DNA of 64,000 nt. Origin: Pseudarthrobacter chlorophenolicus A6 (GTDB lineage: Bacteria; Actinomycetota; Actinomycetes; Actinomycetales; Micrococcaceae). Below are positions 31,894 through 41,742 of this stretch, one piece after another. The notes under the pieces were generated by a model that searched no databases, was not told the origin of the DNA, and saw only the letters and a list, made by a program, of their open reading frames with translations. The stretch is taken from contig NC_011886.1 of assembly GCF_000022025.1 (NCBI RefSeq), positions 248,001 through 312,000 of the forward strand. The letters are read 5' to 3'. Every line of letters starts with the position of its first letter. Within the stretch, counting starts at the first letter, position 1. The translations under genes and the position numbers were made by a program.

Positions 31894-32770
31894 ACCCACG
31901 GGGCAGGTTGGCTGGGGACCGCTTCCATCGCCCCCGGAGCCCGTTTTCGACAGCAAGGACGTTGAGAACTACCTCTGGGAAGTCACCCATGAGTTCATGC
32001 GCGACGTCAAGGGTGAACAGCGCGACATCGGCTGGGCGGCCACCCTCTTCAGGCTGGGAAAATCCCACACCCTCGCGGCGAGCACCGAGCAGGCGCGCGA
32101 GGCAGACCGCGAGCAATGTTCGTTCGCGGACGGCCCCGTCATGGAAGCCATGCGCACCGGCGAGTTCGTCCTTCTCTCCGACCTCAGCCGGGACTGGCGC
32201 TGGCCCGGATACTCCAGTGCCGCCGCGGCCCACGGTGTGCAGTCCGTGCTGTCCGCGCCCATCGCCTCCGAGGGCGGGGCGAGTGCCGCCATCAACCTCT
32301 ACGCGGCCGCCGCGCACACTTTCACCAGCGACGACCTCGTCCGGTGCCGCACGTACGTCCGCCAGGTGGCCGGGGCGCTGCGCGTGGTGGTGCGCGTCGG
32401 CGAGCGTGCCGAGGCCACCGCGGGCATCGCCGTCGTGCAAAGCTCTCTGGTGCTGGTGGACCTGGCTGTCCGCAGCCTCATGAACGAGTACGGGCTGAGC
32501 CGTGAGGGCGCGCTGACGTTCCTGCAGACCCAGGCAGTCCATCACGAATTGGACCTGCGGGATGCGGCGCTCAACGTCGTCGTGCCCAATGCGGGGATGG
32601 GCCGTCCCGGTCCAGCGCCGGCGGCACCACCGCCGGAAACGTACGACGGCGTCACGGGCTTCCAGCCTGCGCCGGCGGGTGAGCTGGGGCACGCCTCACA
32701 AGGCGCCCCAAGGGCGGGGGCTGCAAGGAAGCAGCGCCCGCGTCCAACCGCGGGAAGGAGAACGGCATGA
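31883..32770 (+). CDS. GAF and ANTAR domain protein
   Basis: 295 residues. A GAF-type sensor (about 25-165, RDIGWAATLF, FVLLSDLSRDWRWPGY, SVLSAPIASEGG) is followed by an ANTAR-type helical unit (about 175-235, GIAVVQSSLVLVDLAVRSLMNEYGLSREGALTFLQTQA), which in relatives binds twin-hairpin RNA to prevent termination. The ANTAR motif diverges from consensus in its first helix. The last 60 residues are Pro/Ala/Arg-rich and disordered. The ATG itself has no good ribosome binding site; the site seven bases before GTG 31849 drives a short overlapping frame instead. The gene overlaps the GDSL hydrolase gene by four bases. Confidence 0.75.
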   Translation: MAAEPTGQVGWGPLPSPPEPVFDSKDVENYLWEVTHEFMRDVKGEQRDIGWAATLFRLGKSHTLAASTEQAREADREQCSFADGPVMEAMRTGEFVLLSDLSRDWRWPGYSSAAAAHGVQSVLSAPIASEGGASAAINLYAAAAHTFTSDDLVRCRTYVRQVAGALRVVVRVGERAEATAGIAVVQSSLVLVDLAVRSLMNEYGLSREGALTFLQTQAVHHELDLRDAALNVVVPNAGMGRPGPAPAAPPPETYDGVTGFQPAPAGELGHASQGAPRAGAARKQRPRPTAGRRTA

Positions 32771-33672
32771 TCACCGACGATCGTGGGCTGAACAGGACGG
32801 GCGAGGGCCAGGTGCTGCATCCCTGGCACCGTTTCGTCGCCCTGGGGGACTCCTACACCGAAGGTATTGGCGATCCGGAACCGCGCAGCCTGGGTGGGCT
32901 GCGCGGCTGGGCGGACCGGGCGGCGGAGGAACTCAGCGACGGGCAGCCGGACTTCGCCTACGCCAACCTTGCCGTGCGCGGACTGCTGCTGCGGCAGATC
33001 CTGGACCGGCAGCTGGCACCTGCCCTGGCTTTGAAGCCGGACCTGATTGCCATGTCAGGCGGCGGGAATGACATCCTTTTCAAGCACGGCAACCCGGACA
33101 AGCTGGCCGAAAAGCTGGACGCCGCCGTCGGGGTGCTGTCCGCCACCGGTGCCACCGTCCTCCTCTACGCCGGGCCGGACTGGGGCAACACGCCCGTCTT
33201 CAGTACTATCCGCGGCAAGGTGGCCGTCTACAACGAGAACATCCACACCATCGGTGCCCGGCACCACTGCATCATGGTGGACCTCTGGTGCCTGCCGGAA
33301 CTCCAGCACGCGTCCATGTGGGACCCGGACCGGCTGCACCTTTCCCCGCTGGGCCACCACTCGGTTGCCGTGGCCACGCTCAACGCCCTGGGCGTCCCGC
33401 ACAGCCTGGAGCCCTTCCAGCCCAAACCGCTTCCGGACCAGGGCTGGAAGCACGCGCGGGCAGAGGACCTGGTGTGGGCGCGGCAGTACTTCGTACCGTG
33501 GATCCTGAGGCGGATCCTGCATCCTGAGGACGAATCGCTGACCGCCAAGCGTCCGCAGCCCGGGCCGATCTTCGGGCTGGGCCGGCCGGGACCTTTCCCG
33601 CCCGGCCACCCCGTGGCCGGGGTGAATCCTGGTATGACGGGGGGCCCGGCAACGCAGGGGCAGGCCGCCTAG
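32767..33672 (+). CDS. SGNH/GDSL-family hydrolase
   Basis: 301 residues. Block I ALGDSYTEGIGD holds the nucleophile serine, block III SGGGNDIL the oxyanion asparagine and block V DRLHLSPLGHHSVA the catalytic Asp and His. These are all in the usual order for esterases and acyl hydrolases of the lysophospholipase-L1 type. Cytoplasmic by lack of signal. The C-terminal 60 residues are Pro/Gly-rich. It is translated from the last four bases of the GAF-ANTAR gene, a pairing I cannot explain functionally. Confidence 0.88.
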   Translation: MITDDRGLNRTGEGQVLHPWHRFVALGDSYTEGIGDPEPRSLGGLRGWADRAAEELSDGQPDFAYANLAVRGLLLRQILDRQLAPALALKPDLIAMSGGGNDILFKHGNPDKLAEKLDAAVGVLSATGATVLLYAGPDWGNTPVFSTIRGKVAVYNENIHTIGARHHCIMVDLWCLPELQHASMWDPDRLHLSPLGHHSVAVATLNALGVPHSLEPFQPKPLPDQGWKHARAEDLVWARQYFVPWILRRILHPEDESLTAKRPQPGPIFGLGRPGPFPPGHPVAGVNPGMTGGPATQGQAA

Positions 33673-34157
33673 TTCCCGGTACCGGGAGCGCGGTGCCTGC
33701 GGTGGTCCGTTGCCAGCGCGACGAGCGCAGGCACTCCTGCCAACAGGCCCGGAACAGCCAGCAGCAGGCCGTATTCGGGCAGCAGCGCAGAAGCTGCTGC
33801 CGCGGTGACGGCTGCAGCCAGGGCCGCGATAAGGGCGCCGGACAAACGCCTTCGGACGTCCCTGGCGTTGAAGAAGCGGAAACCGCCGAGGCCCGCGGTG
33901 ACCAAAGCGAAGGCGATAATGCCCCCGGTCAGGACGGCGGTTCCGGGCCCGGAAGCGTCCTTGAGGCGGTCGATCAGGGCAATTGGCACTGCCAGCATCC
34001 AGCCGCTGAGGAGGACCGCGAGGACGCATCCTGCCACGCGGCTTAGAGGTACCGGATCCAGGGTGTAGATCTGCTCTGCTGGCAGGTCGGCCTGCTGGAC
34101 GTGGCGGTGGTTTGCCGGCGGCGGCGATTTCGGCAGGCGCATGAAACTCTCAAGCAT
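33669..34157 (-). CDS. Membrane protein of unknown function
   Basis: 162 residues from the chosen ATG: a cytoplasmic start of about 40 residues, then four hydrophobic segments (GCVLAVLLSGWMLAVPIAL, TAVLTGGIIAFALVTAGL, LIAALAAAVTAAAASALL, LLLAVPGLLAGVPALVAL) with a FFNARDVRRRL loop. No family is recognised. ATG at 34157 follows GGGGGATCAA; the open frame begins with a GTG at 34193 that would overlap a possible -10 box TAGGGT. Its end overlaps the end of the GDSL hydrolase gene by four bases (convergent). Confidence 0.65.
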   Translation of the reverse strand: MLESFMRLPKSPPPANHRHVQQADLPAEQIYTLDPVPLSRVAGCVLAVLLSGWMLAVPIALIDRLKDASGPGTAVLTGGIIAFALVTAGLGGFRFFNARDVRRRLSGALIAALAAAVTAAAASALLPEYGLLLAVPGLLAGVPALVALATDHRRHRAPGTGN

Positions 34158-34242
34158 TTGATCCCCCAGACGTAGTGCTTTACGTCTTTTCACCCTACAC
34201 GGGGTGCCCGGAACGGCTACCTGAACGGGGCCGGTGCGGGGT

Positions 34243-35595
34243 TCAGCGCTTCTTGGGGCCGCGCTTCGTTGCCGCGTTCAGTGCAGACTTGACCGCCGGG
34301 GGCAGCCCGCCCTGCTCGGTTTCGGGCTCGGCCACTGTTCCGCGGGCCTTCGCGATGGCCCGCATGCCGTGGTAGATCACCAGTGCCGCGGCGGAGCCCA
34401 GGGCGATTCCGGTGAACTTCAGGTCCCCGATGGTCCAGGTGTAGTCGGCGATGCCGATGATCAGCGCGACGGCGGCCGTGGTCAGGTTGACGGGGTTGGA
34501 GAAGTTCACCTTGTTCTGCACCCAGATCTTGACGCCCAGGATGCCGATCATGCCGTACAGCATGGTGGCTGCACCGCCCAGCACACCGGGCGGGACCGTG
34601 GCAATGAGCTCGCCGAACTTCGGGGAGAAGCTCAGCAGGATGGCGAACATCCCCGCCACCCAGTATGCCGCCGTCGAATAGACCTTGGTGGCGGCCATGA
34701 CGCCGATGTTCTCGGCGTAGGTGGTGGTGCCGGATCCGCCACCGAAGCCGGCGAGGACCGTCGCAGCGCCGTCGGCCATCAGCGCGCGCCCGGAGACGCC
34801 GTCGAGGTTCTGGCCCGTCATGGCGGCCACGGACTTCACGTGGCCGATGTTCTCGGCCACCAGCACCAGCACCACGGGGACGAACAGGCCCAGTACACCG
34901 ATGTGGAACTCCGGGGTCTGGAAATGCGGCAGGCCCACCCACGCGGCGGCGTCCATCTTGTCGTAGCTGACCTCGCCGCGGAGCATGGCCACGAGGTAGC
35001 CCACCACCACGCCCACCAGGATACTCAGCCGGCCCAGGATCCCGCGGAACAGGACGCTGACCAGGATGATCGTGGCCAGGGTGATCACGGCGGTGATGGG
35101 GGCGGCGTCGAAGTTCTGCTTGGCGGCCGGGGCCAGGTTCAGGCCGATCAGCGCCACGATGGCGCCGGTGACGATGGGCGGCATGAGCCGGTTGATCCAG
35201 CCGGCGCCGAACTTCTGCACCACGGCGCCCACCAGAGCGAGGGTGGCACCGGCGAGGACAACGCCGCCCAGGGCGCCGGGAATGCCGAACTGCGTCTGGG
35301 AGGCGGTGATGGGTGCGATGAACGCGAAGCTCGAGCCGAGGTAGCTGGGCACGCGGCCCTTGGTGACCACCAGGAACAGCAGCGTCCCGATGCCCGAGAA
35401 GAACAGGGTGGTGGCCGGCGGCATGCCCGTGATGATGGGCACCAGGAACGTGGCGCCGAACATGGCCACCACGTGCTGCATGCCCACGCCGATGGTCAGC
35501 GGCCAGGCCAGGCGCTCATCGGGGGCCACCACATGGCCGGGCTTGATGGTTTTGCCGGTGCCGTGCAGCTTCCATTTGATTCCGAGCATGCTCAT
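34243..35595 (-). CDS. Nucleobase:cation symporter-2 (uracil/xanthine permease)
   Basis: 450 residues, about 12-14 helices. Typical NCS2 signs: GVGMQHVVAMFGATFLVP at the start, LGSSFAFIAPI, then AENIGHVKSVA and GFGGGSGTTTYAENIGVMAATKVYS, which contains the conserved QN/EN-x4-TR-like substrate motif region of the UraA/PyrP branch. It imports uracil or purine bases with protons. It is transcribed towards the 33669 gene from a gap of 264 bases shared with the RutE-like gene, which acts in pyrimidine breakdown, so a common nucleobase role is possible. Confidence 0.9.
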   Translation of the reverse strand: MSMLGIKWKLHGTGKTIKPGHVVAPDERLAWPLTIGVGMQHVVAMFGATFLVPIITGMPPATTLFFSGIGTLLFLVVTKGRVPSYLGSSFAFIAPITASQTQFGIPGALGGVVLAGATLALVGAVVQKFGAGWINRLMPPIVTGAIVALIGLNLAPAAKQNFDAAPITAVITLATIILVSVLFRGILGRLSILVGVVVGYLVAMLRGEVSYDKMDAAAWVGLPHFQTPEFHIGVLGLFVPVVLVLVAENIGHVKSVAAMTGQNLDGVSGRALMADGAATVLAGFGGGSGTTTYAENIGVMAATKVYSTAAYWVAGMFAILLSFSPKFGELIATVPPGVLGGAATMLYGMIGILGVKIWVQNKVNFSNPVNLTTAAVALIIGIADYTWTIGDLKFTGIALGSAAALVIYHGMRAIAKARGTVAEPETEQGGLPPAVKSALNAATKRGPKKR

Positions 35596-35784
35596 GGGAA
35601 GGAATGCCTTTCAGGGGGTGCCGCGAGGGGGCGAAGATCAACTTGCTCCAGAATACCGCCAGCCCCTCCCCGGGCGGGCCGCCGTCGCCCGGCCGTCGGC
35701 GAGGCCGCCGCAGGTTGGCTGCCGGTGTGCAGCAGGGGCAGCTGTGGGCAACGTCACCTGCCGTCACGGGAAGAGGCGGCAAGC

Positions 35785-35800
35785 AGTTGAAGTTGCAACT
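35785..35800. promoter_or_regulatory. Palindrome AGTTGCAACT upstream of the RutE-like gene
   Basis: The perfect 10-base palindrome AGTTGCAACT (35791-35800) is preceded by AGTTGA, giving AGTTGAAGTTGCAACT. It lies 60 bases upstream of the ATG and resembles MarR-family operators in symmetry and composition. No MarR gene is in the window. Confidence 0.35.
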
Positions 35801-35859
35801 ATGGAAAGCAACCAGAGGCCCACCCGGCAGGCGGGGGAGCCGCAGCGAAAGGTACGCGA

Positions 35860-36465
35860 ATGACCATTGCCCATGAAGAAGCGGTTATCGATTCGGCAGC
35901 CGTTGACGCCATCTTCGCCCAGGCCCGCACCGCCAACTCCTTCACCGGTGAAGTCACCGAGGAGCAGGCCCAGGCCATCTACGAACTGACCAAGTTCGGC
36001 CCCACCGCATTCAACTCCCAGCCGCTGCGCGTCACTTACGTCCGCTCGGACGAGGCCCGCGCCACCCTGGTGGACACCCTTTCCCGCGGCAACCAGGCCA
36101 AGACCGCCTCCGCTCCGCTGGTGGCCATCCTCAGCTACGAGACGGACTGGGCCGGCAAGTGGGACAGCTTCCTCCCCGGTTACAACGCCCCCAAGGCCAT
36201 GTACGACGCCGATCCCGCCCTGGCCGCCAGCACCGGCAACAACAATGCCCACCTGCAGGCCGGCTACTTCATCCTTGCCGTCCGCTCACTCGGCTTCGCC
36301 GCAGGCCCCATGACCGGCGCTGACTTCGCCGCCATCGACGCCGCCTTCTTCCCGGCCGGCGACCAGAAGAGCTTCCTGGTGGTCAACATCGGCCAGCCCG
36401 GCGAAGAAGCATGGGGCGCCGCCAAGCCCAAGTTCTCCTACGACGAGGCCGTCCGCACCGTCTAA
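35860..36465 (+). CDS. RutE-like malonic semialdehyde reductase, nitroreductase family
   Basis: 201 residues, an FMN-dependent nitroreductase-fold enzyme of the RutE/HadB branch, which reduces malonic semialdehyde (and toxic aldehydes or quinones) with NAD(P)H. Visible features: ARTANSFTGEVTEEQ, FGPTAFNSQPLRVTYV (FMN binding), NNNAHLQAGYFILAVRSLGFAAGPMTG and GQPGEEAWGAAKPKFSYDEAVRTV at the end. Length normal. GAAAGGTACGCGA before the ATG gives a ribosome binding site. It ends 14 bases before the long hairpin at 36479. Confidence 0.88.
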   Translation: MTIAHEEAVIDSAAVDAIFAQARTANSFTGEVTEEQAQAIYELTKFGPTAFNSQPLRVTYVRSDEARATLVDTLSRGNQAKTASAPLVAILSYETDWAGKWDSFLPGYNAPKAMYDADPALAASTGNNNAHLQAGYFILAVRSLGFAAGPMTGADFAAIDAAFFPAGDQKSFLVVNIGQPGEEAWGAAKPKFSYDEAVRTV

Positions 36466-36478
36466 CCCCTTAAACCCA

Positions 36479-36541
36479 AGATGCCCTATCACTTATGGTC
36501 CCCATCCGGCATGGATGGGGACCATAAGTGATAGGGCATCT
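36479..36541. repeat. Long perfect hairpin with conserved ends (copy 1)
   Basis: Arms of 29 bases (36479-36507 and 36513-36541) pair without a mismatch around a 5-base loop. The outer part AGATGCCCTATCA recurs in the hairpin at 41652-41712, which has a different but again self-complementary middle. Both are followed on the right by TG-S-CGTTAAG. This copy stands 14 bases after the stop of the RutE-like gene and 9 bases before the end of the convergent pgm gene, so it could terminate both. It has no T-run. Confidence 0.85.
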
Positions 36542-36550
36542 GGCGTTAAG

Positions 36551-38212
<1,662 letters not shown>

Positions 38213-38485
38213 GGGACCTAGCATGCCAGAACCTCGCCGGAGTCAAAACGGCAGGCCCACATTCCGGCCCCTGTGACGGCGGCACGTCATCGAAACCGTG
38301 CCGTTAACCAAGTAGCCAACCTGAGTACATGCCCCGCAAAGTACCTATATACCGGCCCCTGCGCGCGCTGTTACTTTCGGAAAATCCGGAAGGCTATCCA
38401 CCGCCTCCCGGTCCGAACAACCACAGCAGCGGACGACGGCGGCCTGCCGCCCTTCGCCCGTCCGGCACGGAAGCAGGGACGCACC

Positions 38486-39430
38486 ATGGGGGCAGGAGAC
38501 GGGGCAGCCGAACAGTCCAGGCTGGCCGCTGAGCGGGTAGCCAGGCTTAAGCGCCGATTGGATGCGGCCGAACGCTCCACAAAGGCGTGGGATGCGGGTG
38601 CCGTGGGCGAGCGTGTGGTGGCGGACAAGCTCAGCGAACTGGCTCCGCATGGCTGGTACGTGCTGCATGACGTGCACTGGCCCGGCCGGCCCAAGGCCAA
38701 CCTGGACCATGTCCTGGTGGGGCCAGGCGGCGTGGTGGTGGTCGATTCCAAAAACTGGACCGGTGAGGTGCGGGTGGCATCCGGCGTGCTCTGGCAGGGC
38801 CGGTATGCGCGGACCCAGGCAGTGGAAGGCGCATTGGCGCAGTGCGCCGCCGTCGCCTCCGTGCTGGCGCCGCCGCACCGCCGGCTGGTCCGGCCGCTGA
38901 TCTGCATGGCCGCCCAGCCTGACCTCTTTGGCGTGACGAACTCCGATGTTGCCGTCGCAGGCAGCCAGCGCGTGGTGGGTGCCATCGAGGCGCTGCCGCC
39001 GGTGCTGGACCATCAAACCGTGGTGGGACTCTATGCCCACCTGGGGGAGGAACTTACCCACGAACAGGAGCCCGGCATCACGGCGTTCCGGAATGTCAGG
39101 CCGGGAACGGTGGTGCGGCCTGCGGGCGGCCTCCCGCCGGCCGGTCCAGGCAACGCCGGACCGCGGACGGGCAATCCGGGTGCTGGCCCCCGCAGCCCGG
39201 AAAACCAGCGGGCAGCGGGTCCTGACCGGAGCCGGAGCGGCAGTGTTTCCCGGCATCCCGCGGGGCGTGCCATCCCGGCTGCAGGCACCGGCGGAGCGGC
39301 CCGAACCGCTGCCGGCCGGAACCGGAGCGGGAAACCGCAGGCGCGGGGCGGCACCAGCGCGGGCCGGCTCGCCCTCCTGGCGGCCTTCGTCATTTTTGCG
39401 GTCTACGTCCTGCCGTTCTGGACGCGCTGA
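38486..39430 (+). CDS. NERD-domain protein with C-terminal membrane helix
   Basis: 314 residues. A coiled start (about 10-40), then a NERD nuclease-related domain (about 45-165) with the core GERVVADKL, NLDHVLVGPGGVVVVDSKNWTGEV, which contains the D-x-D/S-K elements of the PD-(D/E)XK fold. A Pro/Gly/Arg-rich linker (about 215-285) leads to one membrane helix (LALLAAFVIFAVYVLPF) and a short tail. Whether it cuts DNA is unknown. ATG at 38486 has GCAGGGA before it; the open frame begins far upstream at 38273 without support. Its last 41 bases overlap the convergent lysG gene. Confidence 0.82.
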   Translation: MGAGDGAAEQSRLAAERVARLKRRLDAAERSTKAWDAGAVGERVVADKLSELAPHGWYVLHDVHWPGRPKANLDHVLVGPGGVVVVDSKNWTGEVRVASGVLWQGRYARTQAVEGALAQCAAVASVLAPPHRRLVRPLICMAAQPDLFGVTNSDVAVAGSQRVVGAIEALPPVLDHQTVVGLYAHLGEELTHEQEPGITAFRNVRPGTVVRPAGGLPPAGPGNAGPRTGNPGAGPRSPENQRAAGPDRSRSGSVSRHPAGRAIPAAGTGGAARTAAGRNRSGKPQARGGTSAGRLALLAAFVIFAVYVLPFWTR

Positions 39431-40337
39431 GTTTGCTGCCGGCGCTGCGGCCATTCTCCGGAGCGGCTGTGCGCAGCTTGCCAAGGCCGGCATCCCGGAC
39501 CGCTTCGCCCATCCGGCGGAGCCGCTCCGAATCCAGTGACCACGACTGCCAGTAGAGCGGCACATCCTCATGGGCGTTCTTCCCAAGGAGGACCAGGGAA
39601 CCGTCGGCCAGCTCGTTGCCCAGCTGCAGTTCTGGGAGCATGCCCCACCCCAGGCCGGCTTTGATGGCCGCGAGGAACCCTTCCGACGACGGAACCGTGT
39701 GGGTGGGCGGAACCTGCCCAACGCCTCTCGCCGCGAGCAGCCCGCGCTGCAGGTTGTCCTTGGCATTGAATTTCAGGACCGGCATCCGAGCCCAGTCCAC
39801 CGTATTGCCCTTGGCGAACCGTTGACGCAGGGCGGCCGCGGCCACCGGGATGTACCGCATGTGGCCCAGCAACTCCACCCGGCAACCGCTGACGGGGACG
39901 GGATCGGAGGTGACGGCACCCATGACGTCACCCTGTCGCAGGAGCTGGCTGCTGAAACCCTGGTCCTCGACGTGAAGGTCCAGGGTGGTGTCCTGCCAGG
40001 TGGCTGCCACAGCGAGGACGGGGACGAACCAGGTGGCCAGCGAATCCGCGTTGATGGCCACCGGCAGGACGGCGCGGGAGGCCGTGGCGGTGCCCAGCGC
40101 GGTTGATGCTTCCGCCTCGAGGACCTGCACCTGGCGGGCCATCCGGAGCAGAACTGACCCGGCGTCGGTGGGAATGCACGGAACCCGCCGGCGCACCAGG
40201 ACCTGCCCGGTGGAAGCCTCCAGCGCCTTAATCCGCTGGCTGACGGCGGACGGGGTGACGCGCAGGAGATCGGCCGCTGCCTCAAAAGTGCCTTCGTCAA
40301 TGACGGCCATGAGTGCACGAAGATGCTCGAGATTCAT
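39390..40337 (-). CDS. lysG: LysR-type activator of lysine export, LysG/ArgP family
   Basis: 315 residues: LysR HTH (1-60, LRALMAVIDEGTFEAAADLLRVTPSAVSQRIKALE) and a ligand domain of the ArgP/LysG branch (DSLATWFVPVL, FNAKDNLQRGLL, AIKAGLGWGMLPELQL). In corynebacteria LysG activates lysE when lysine or arginine accumulates. The divergent lysE next to it supports the assignment. ATG at 40337 lies six bases after -10 box TAGAAT, with no Shine-Dalgarno sequence. The C-terminus carries a basic tail of about 30 residues not needed for the fold, overlapping the NERD gene on the opposite strand. Confidence 0.9.
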   Translation of the reverse strand: MNLEHLRALMAVIDEGTFEAAADLLRVTPSAVSQRIKALEASTGQVLVRRRVPCIPTDAGSVLLRMARQVQVLEAEASTALGTATASRAVLPVAINADSLATWFVPVLAVAATWQDTTLDLHVEDQGFSSQLLRQGDVMGAVTSDPVPVSGCRVELLGHMRYIPVAAAALRQRFAKGNTVDWARMPVLKFNAKDNLQRGLLAARGVGQVPPTHTVPSSEGFLAAIKAGLGWGMLPELQLGNELADGSLVLLGKNAHEDVPLYWQSWSLDSERLRRMGEAVRDAGLGKLRTAAPENGRSAGSKLSASRTAGRRPQK

Positions 40338-40343
40338 GAAGAA

Positions 40344-40349
40344 ATTCTA
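40344..40349 (-). promoter_or_regulatory. -10 box TAGAAT, leaderless start of lysG
   Basis: Minus-strand TAGAAT is followed by six bases and the ATG of lysG at 40337. No ribosome binding site is present. It also forms one arm of the inverted repeat 40344-40364. Confidence 0.5.
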
Positions 40350-40364
40350 ATGTAGACATAGAAT
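40344..40364. promoter_or_regulatory. Inverted repeat between lysG and lysE, candidate LysG site
   Basis: ATTCTA (40344-40349) and TAGAAT (40359-40364) enclose ATGTAGACA. The symmetrical block covers the lysG -10 box and lies just upstream of the lysE -35 box, the position expected for a LysR regulator that represses itself and activates the divergent gene. Confidence 0.45.
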
Positions 40365-40371
40365 CAATCGT

Positions 40372-40400
40372 TTGTCTTCAGACGCTGCGGTCCGTACCGT
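40372..40400 (+). promoter_or_regulatory. Promoter of lysE, leaderless
   Basis: -35 TTGTCT (40372-40377), 17 bases, -10 TACCGT (40395-40400), seven bases, ATG at 40408. The spacing of all elements is standard and no ribosome binding site lies between. Confidence 0.55.
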
Positions 40401-40407
40401 CGAAGGC

Positions 40408-41004
40408 ATGTTGATGACGGGAATCACCGGGATGCTGACGGGGCTGGCGCTGATTGTGGCCATCGGTGCCCAGAATGCCTTCGTGCTCCGCCAGGGTGTC
40501 CGCCGTGAGCACATCGGCCTGGTGGTCGCGGTGTGCATGGCCGGCGATGCTGCGCTGATCCTGGGCGGTACCGCCGGCATCGGTGCGCTGGTGACGCGCT
40601 TTCCCGAAGCCCTGGAAGTTCTTCGATGGGGCGGAGCTGCCTACCTGGCCTGGTTCGCGGTGCGCTCTTTCATCTCGGCGCTGAGACCGTCAGCCCTTGC
40701 GCAGGGCACACCCCGGTCCAAGGGATCGGTGGTGGCCAGTACGGTGGCGCTGACCTTCCTGAACCCCCATGTCTACCTCGACACGGTGGTGCTTTTGGGC
40801 AGCCTGGCCAACCAGCAGGGCCCGGACCTCCGGTGGGTCTTCGCCGGCGGCGCCGTTGCCGGCAGTATCGCTTGGTTCTCCGCGCTGGGGTACGGGGCCA
40901 GGGCGCTGTCCGGAGTGCTCGGCAACCCGCGCACCTGGCGGTTCCTGGACCTTGGAATCGGCATCGTCATGCTTGGCCTGGCAGTCAAGCTTGTCCTGCA
41001 CTGA
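40408..41004 (+). CDS. lysE: L-lysine/arginine exporter LysE
   Basis: 198 residues, about five to six helices. Key motifs: GLALIVAIGAQNAFVLRQGVRREHI at the start, GWGGAAYL-type third helix (RWGGAAYLAWF), and TFLNPHVYLDTVVLLGS, the NPH-Y-LD block that distinguishes LysE/ArgO from RhtB exporters. It exports excess basic amino acids. ATG at 40408 is selected by promoter geometry; the frame extends 12 codons upstream, through the -10 box, without support. LysG is divergent with 70 bases between the starts. Confidence 0.92.
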   Translation: MLMTGITGMLTGLALIVAIGAQNAFVLRQGVRREHIGLVVAVCMAGDAALILGGTAGIGALVTRFPEALEVLRWGGAAYLAWFAVRSFISALRPSALAQGTPRSKGSVVASTVALTFLNPHVYLDTVVLLGSLANQQGPDLRWVFAGGAVAGSIAWFSALGYGARALSGVLGNPRTWRFLDLGIGIVMLGLAVKLVLH

Positions 41005-41031
41005 CGGCACCCGGAAACCCGCTGCAGGCGA

Positions 41032-41037
41032 TAGGCT
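41032..41037 (+). promoter_or_regulatory. -10 box TAGGCT of the DUF4190-like gene
   Basis: TAGGCT lies 27 bases before the ATG at 41065. The expected start gives a leader of about 20 bases that contains the ribosome binding site CAGGGGGA. Confidence 0.35.
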
Positions 41038-41064
41038 GGAAGCAACATTTCCAGGGGGACAACC

Positions 41065-41637
41065 ATGACTGACCAGCCTTCCCAGCGCCCTGACTCCCAG
41101 TGGCACAACCCGTCCGGCAGCGACGGCACTCCGCCCGCGCCGCCGTCGGGGTATGAACCGCCGCCGTTCGTGCCGCCGCAAGGGTCCAGCGCGCCGGGCT
41201 CTGACATTCCCCCGCCGCCGCTCTATCCGGGCCTTTCCGCGCAGTACGGCAGCAACCAGTACGGGGGCCCGCAGTATGGCAATGACCAGTACGGCAACCA
41301 GTATGGCGGCGCCAGCCCCTACGCCCGGCCGGACCCCTACGGGCAGCAGGGCCAGTACGGACAGCCGGCCTACTACGGAATGCAGGCCGAACCGAAGACC
41401 CTCAGTATCGCCAGCATGGTGTGCGGCATCGCGTCCGTCATCATGGGATGGCTGATGCTTCCGCAGCTGGCCGCCGTCATCACCGGCCACATGGCCCTCA
41501 AGCGCGAACCTGCGGGCAAGGGCATGTCCATCACCGGCCTGGTCCTGGGCTACCTCTGCCTGCTGGGATACGGCGGCTTCTGGCTCCTGCTCATTATCGG
41601 GCTGGCGTCGTACTCATCCTCGAGTTACGGGTACTGA
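41065..41637 (+). CDS. DUF4190-like membrane protein with Tyr/Gly/Gln-rich N-terminus
   Basis: 190 residues. The first 105 residues are disordered: Pro-rich, then repeated QYG and YGG units (QYGSNQYGG, QYGNDQYGNQYGG). Two membrane helices follow (SIASMVCGIASVIMGWLMLP and LVLGYLCLLGYGGFWLLLII) with the connecting ITGHMALKREPAGKGMSITGL, the characteristic piece of DUF4190. The repeats may mediate self-association at the membrane, by analogy only. CAGGGGGACAACC precedes the ATG. Its stop is 14 bases from the second long hairpin. Confidence 0.8.
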   Translation: MTDQPSQRPDSQWHNPSGSDGTPPAPPSGYEPPPFVPPQGSSAPGSDIPPPPLYPGLSAQYGSNQYGGPQYGNDQYGNQYGGASPYARPDPYGQQGQYGQPAYYGMQAEPKTLSIASMVCGIASVIMGWLMLPQLAAVITGHMALKREPAGKGMSITGLVLGYLCLLGYGGFWLLLIIGLASYSSSSYGY

Positions 41638-41651
41638 CCGCCCCCACCCCG

Positions 41652-41712
41652 GATGCCCTATCAGATTTGGTTCCTAAAACCCGGTTTTAGGAACCAAATC
41701 TGATAGGGCATC
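41652..41712. repeat. Long perfect hairpin with conserved ends (copy 2)
   Basis: Arms of 30 bases (41652-41681 and 41683-41712) mirror each other around the single base 41682. The outermost 12 bases GATGCCCTATCA are identical to copy 1 at 36479; further in, only scattered positions agree, but every change is matched on the other arm. The right flank TGCCGTTAAG parallels TGGCGTTAAG of copy 1. It lies between the convergent DUF4190-like gene (14 bases) and the FadR-type gene (30 bases). Confidence 0.85.
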
Positions 41713-41742
41713 TGCCGTTAAGCCGCGGATGGGGGAGCCGGG

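Noticed and set aside
34217..35790. 518-codon plus-strand frame opposite the nucleobase permease
   Set aside because: His/Gly/Asp-rich translation typical of an antisense shadow; the minus strand encodes the NCS2 family.
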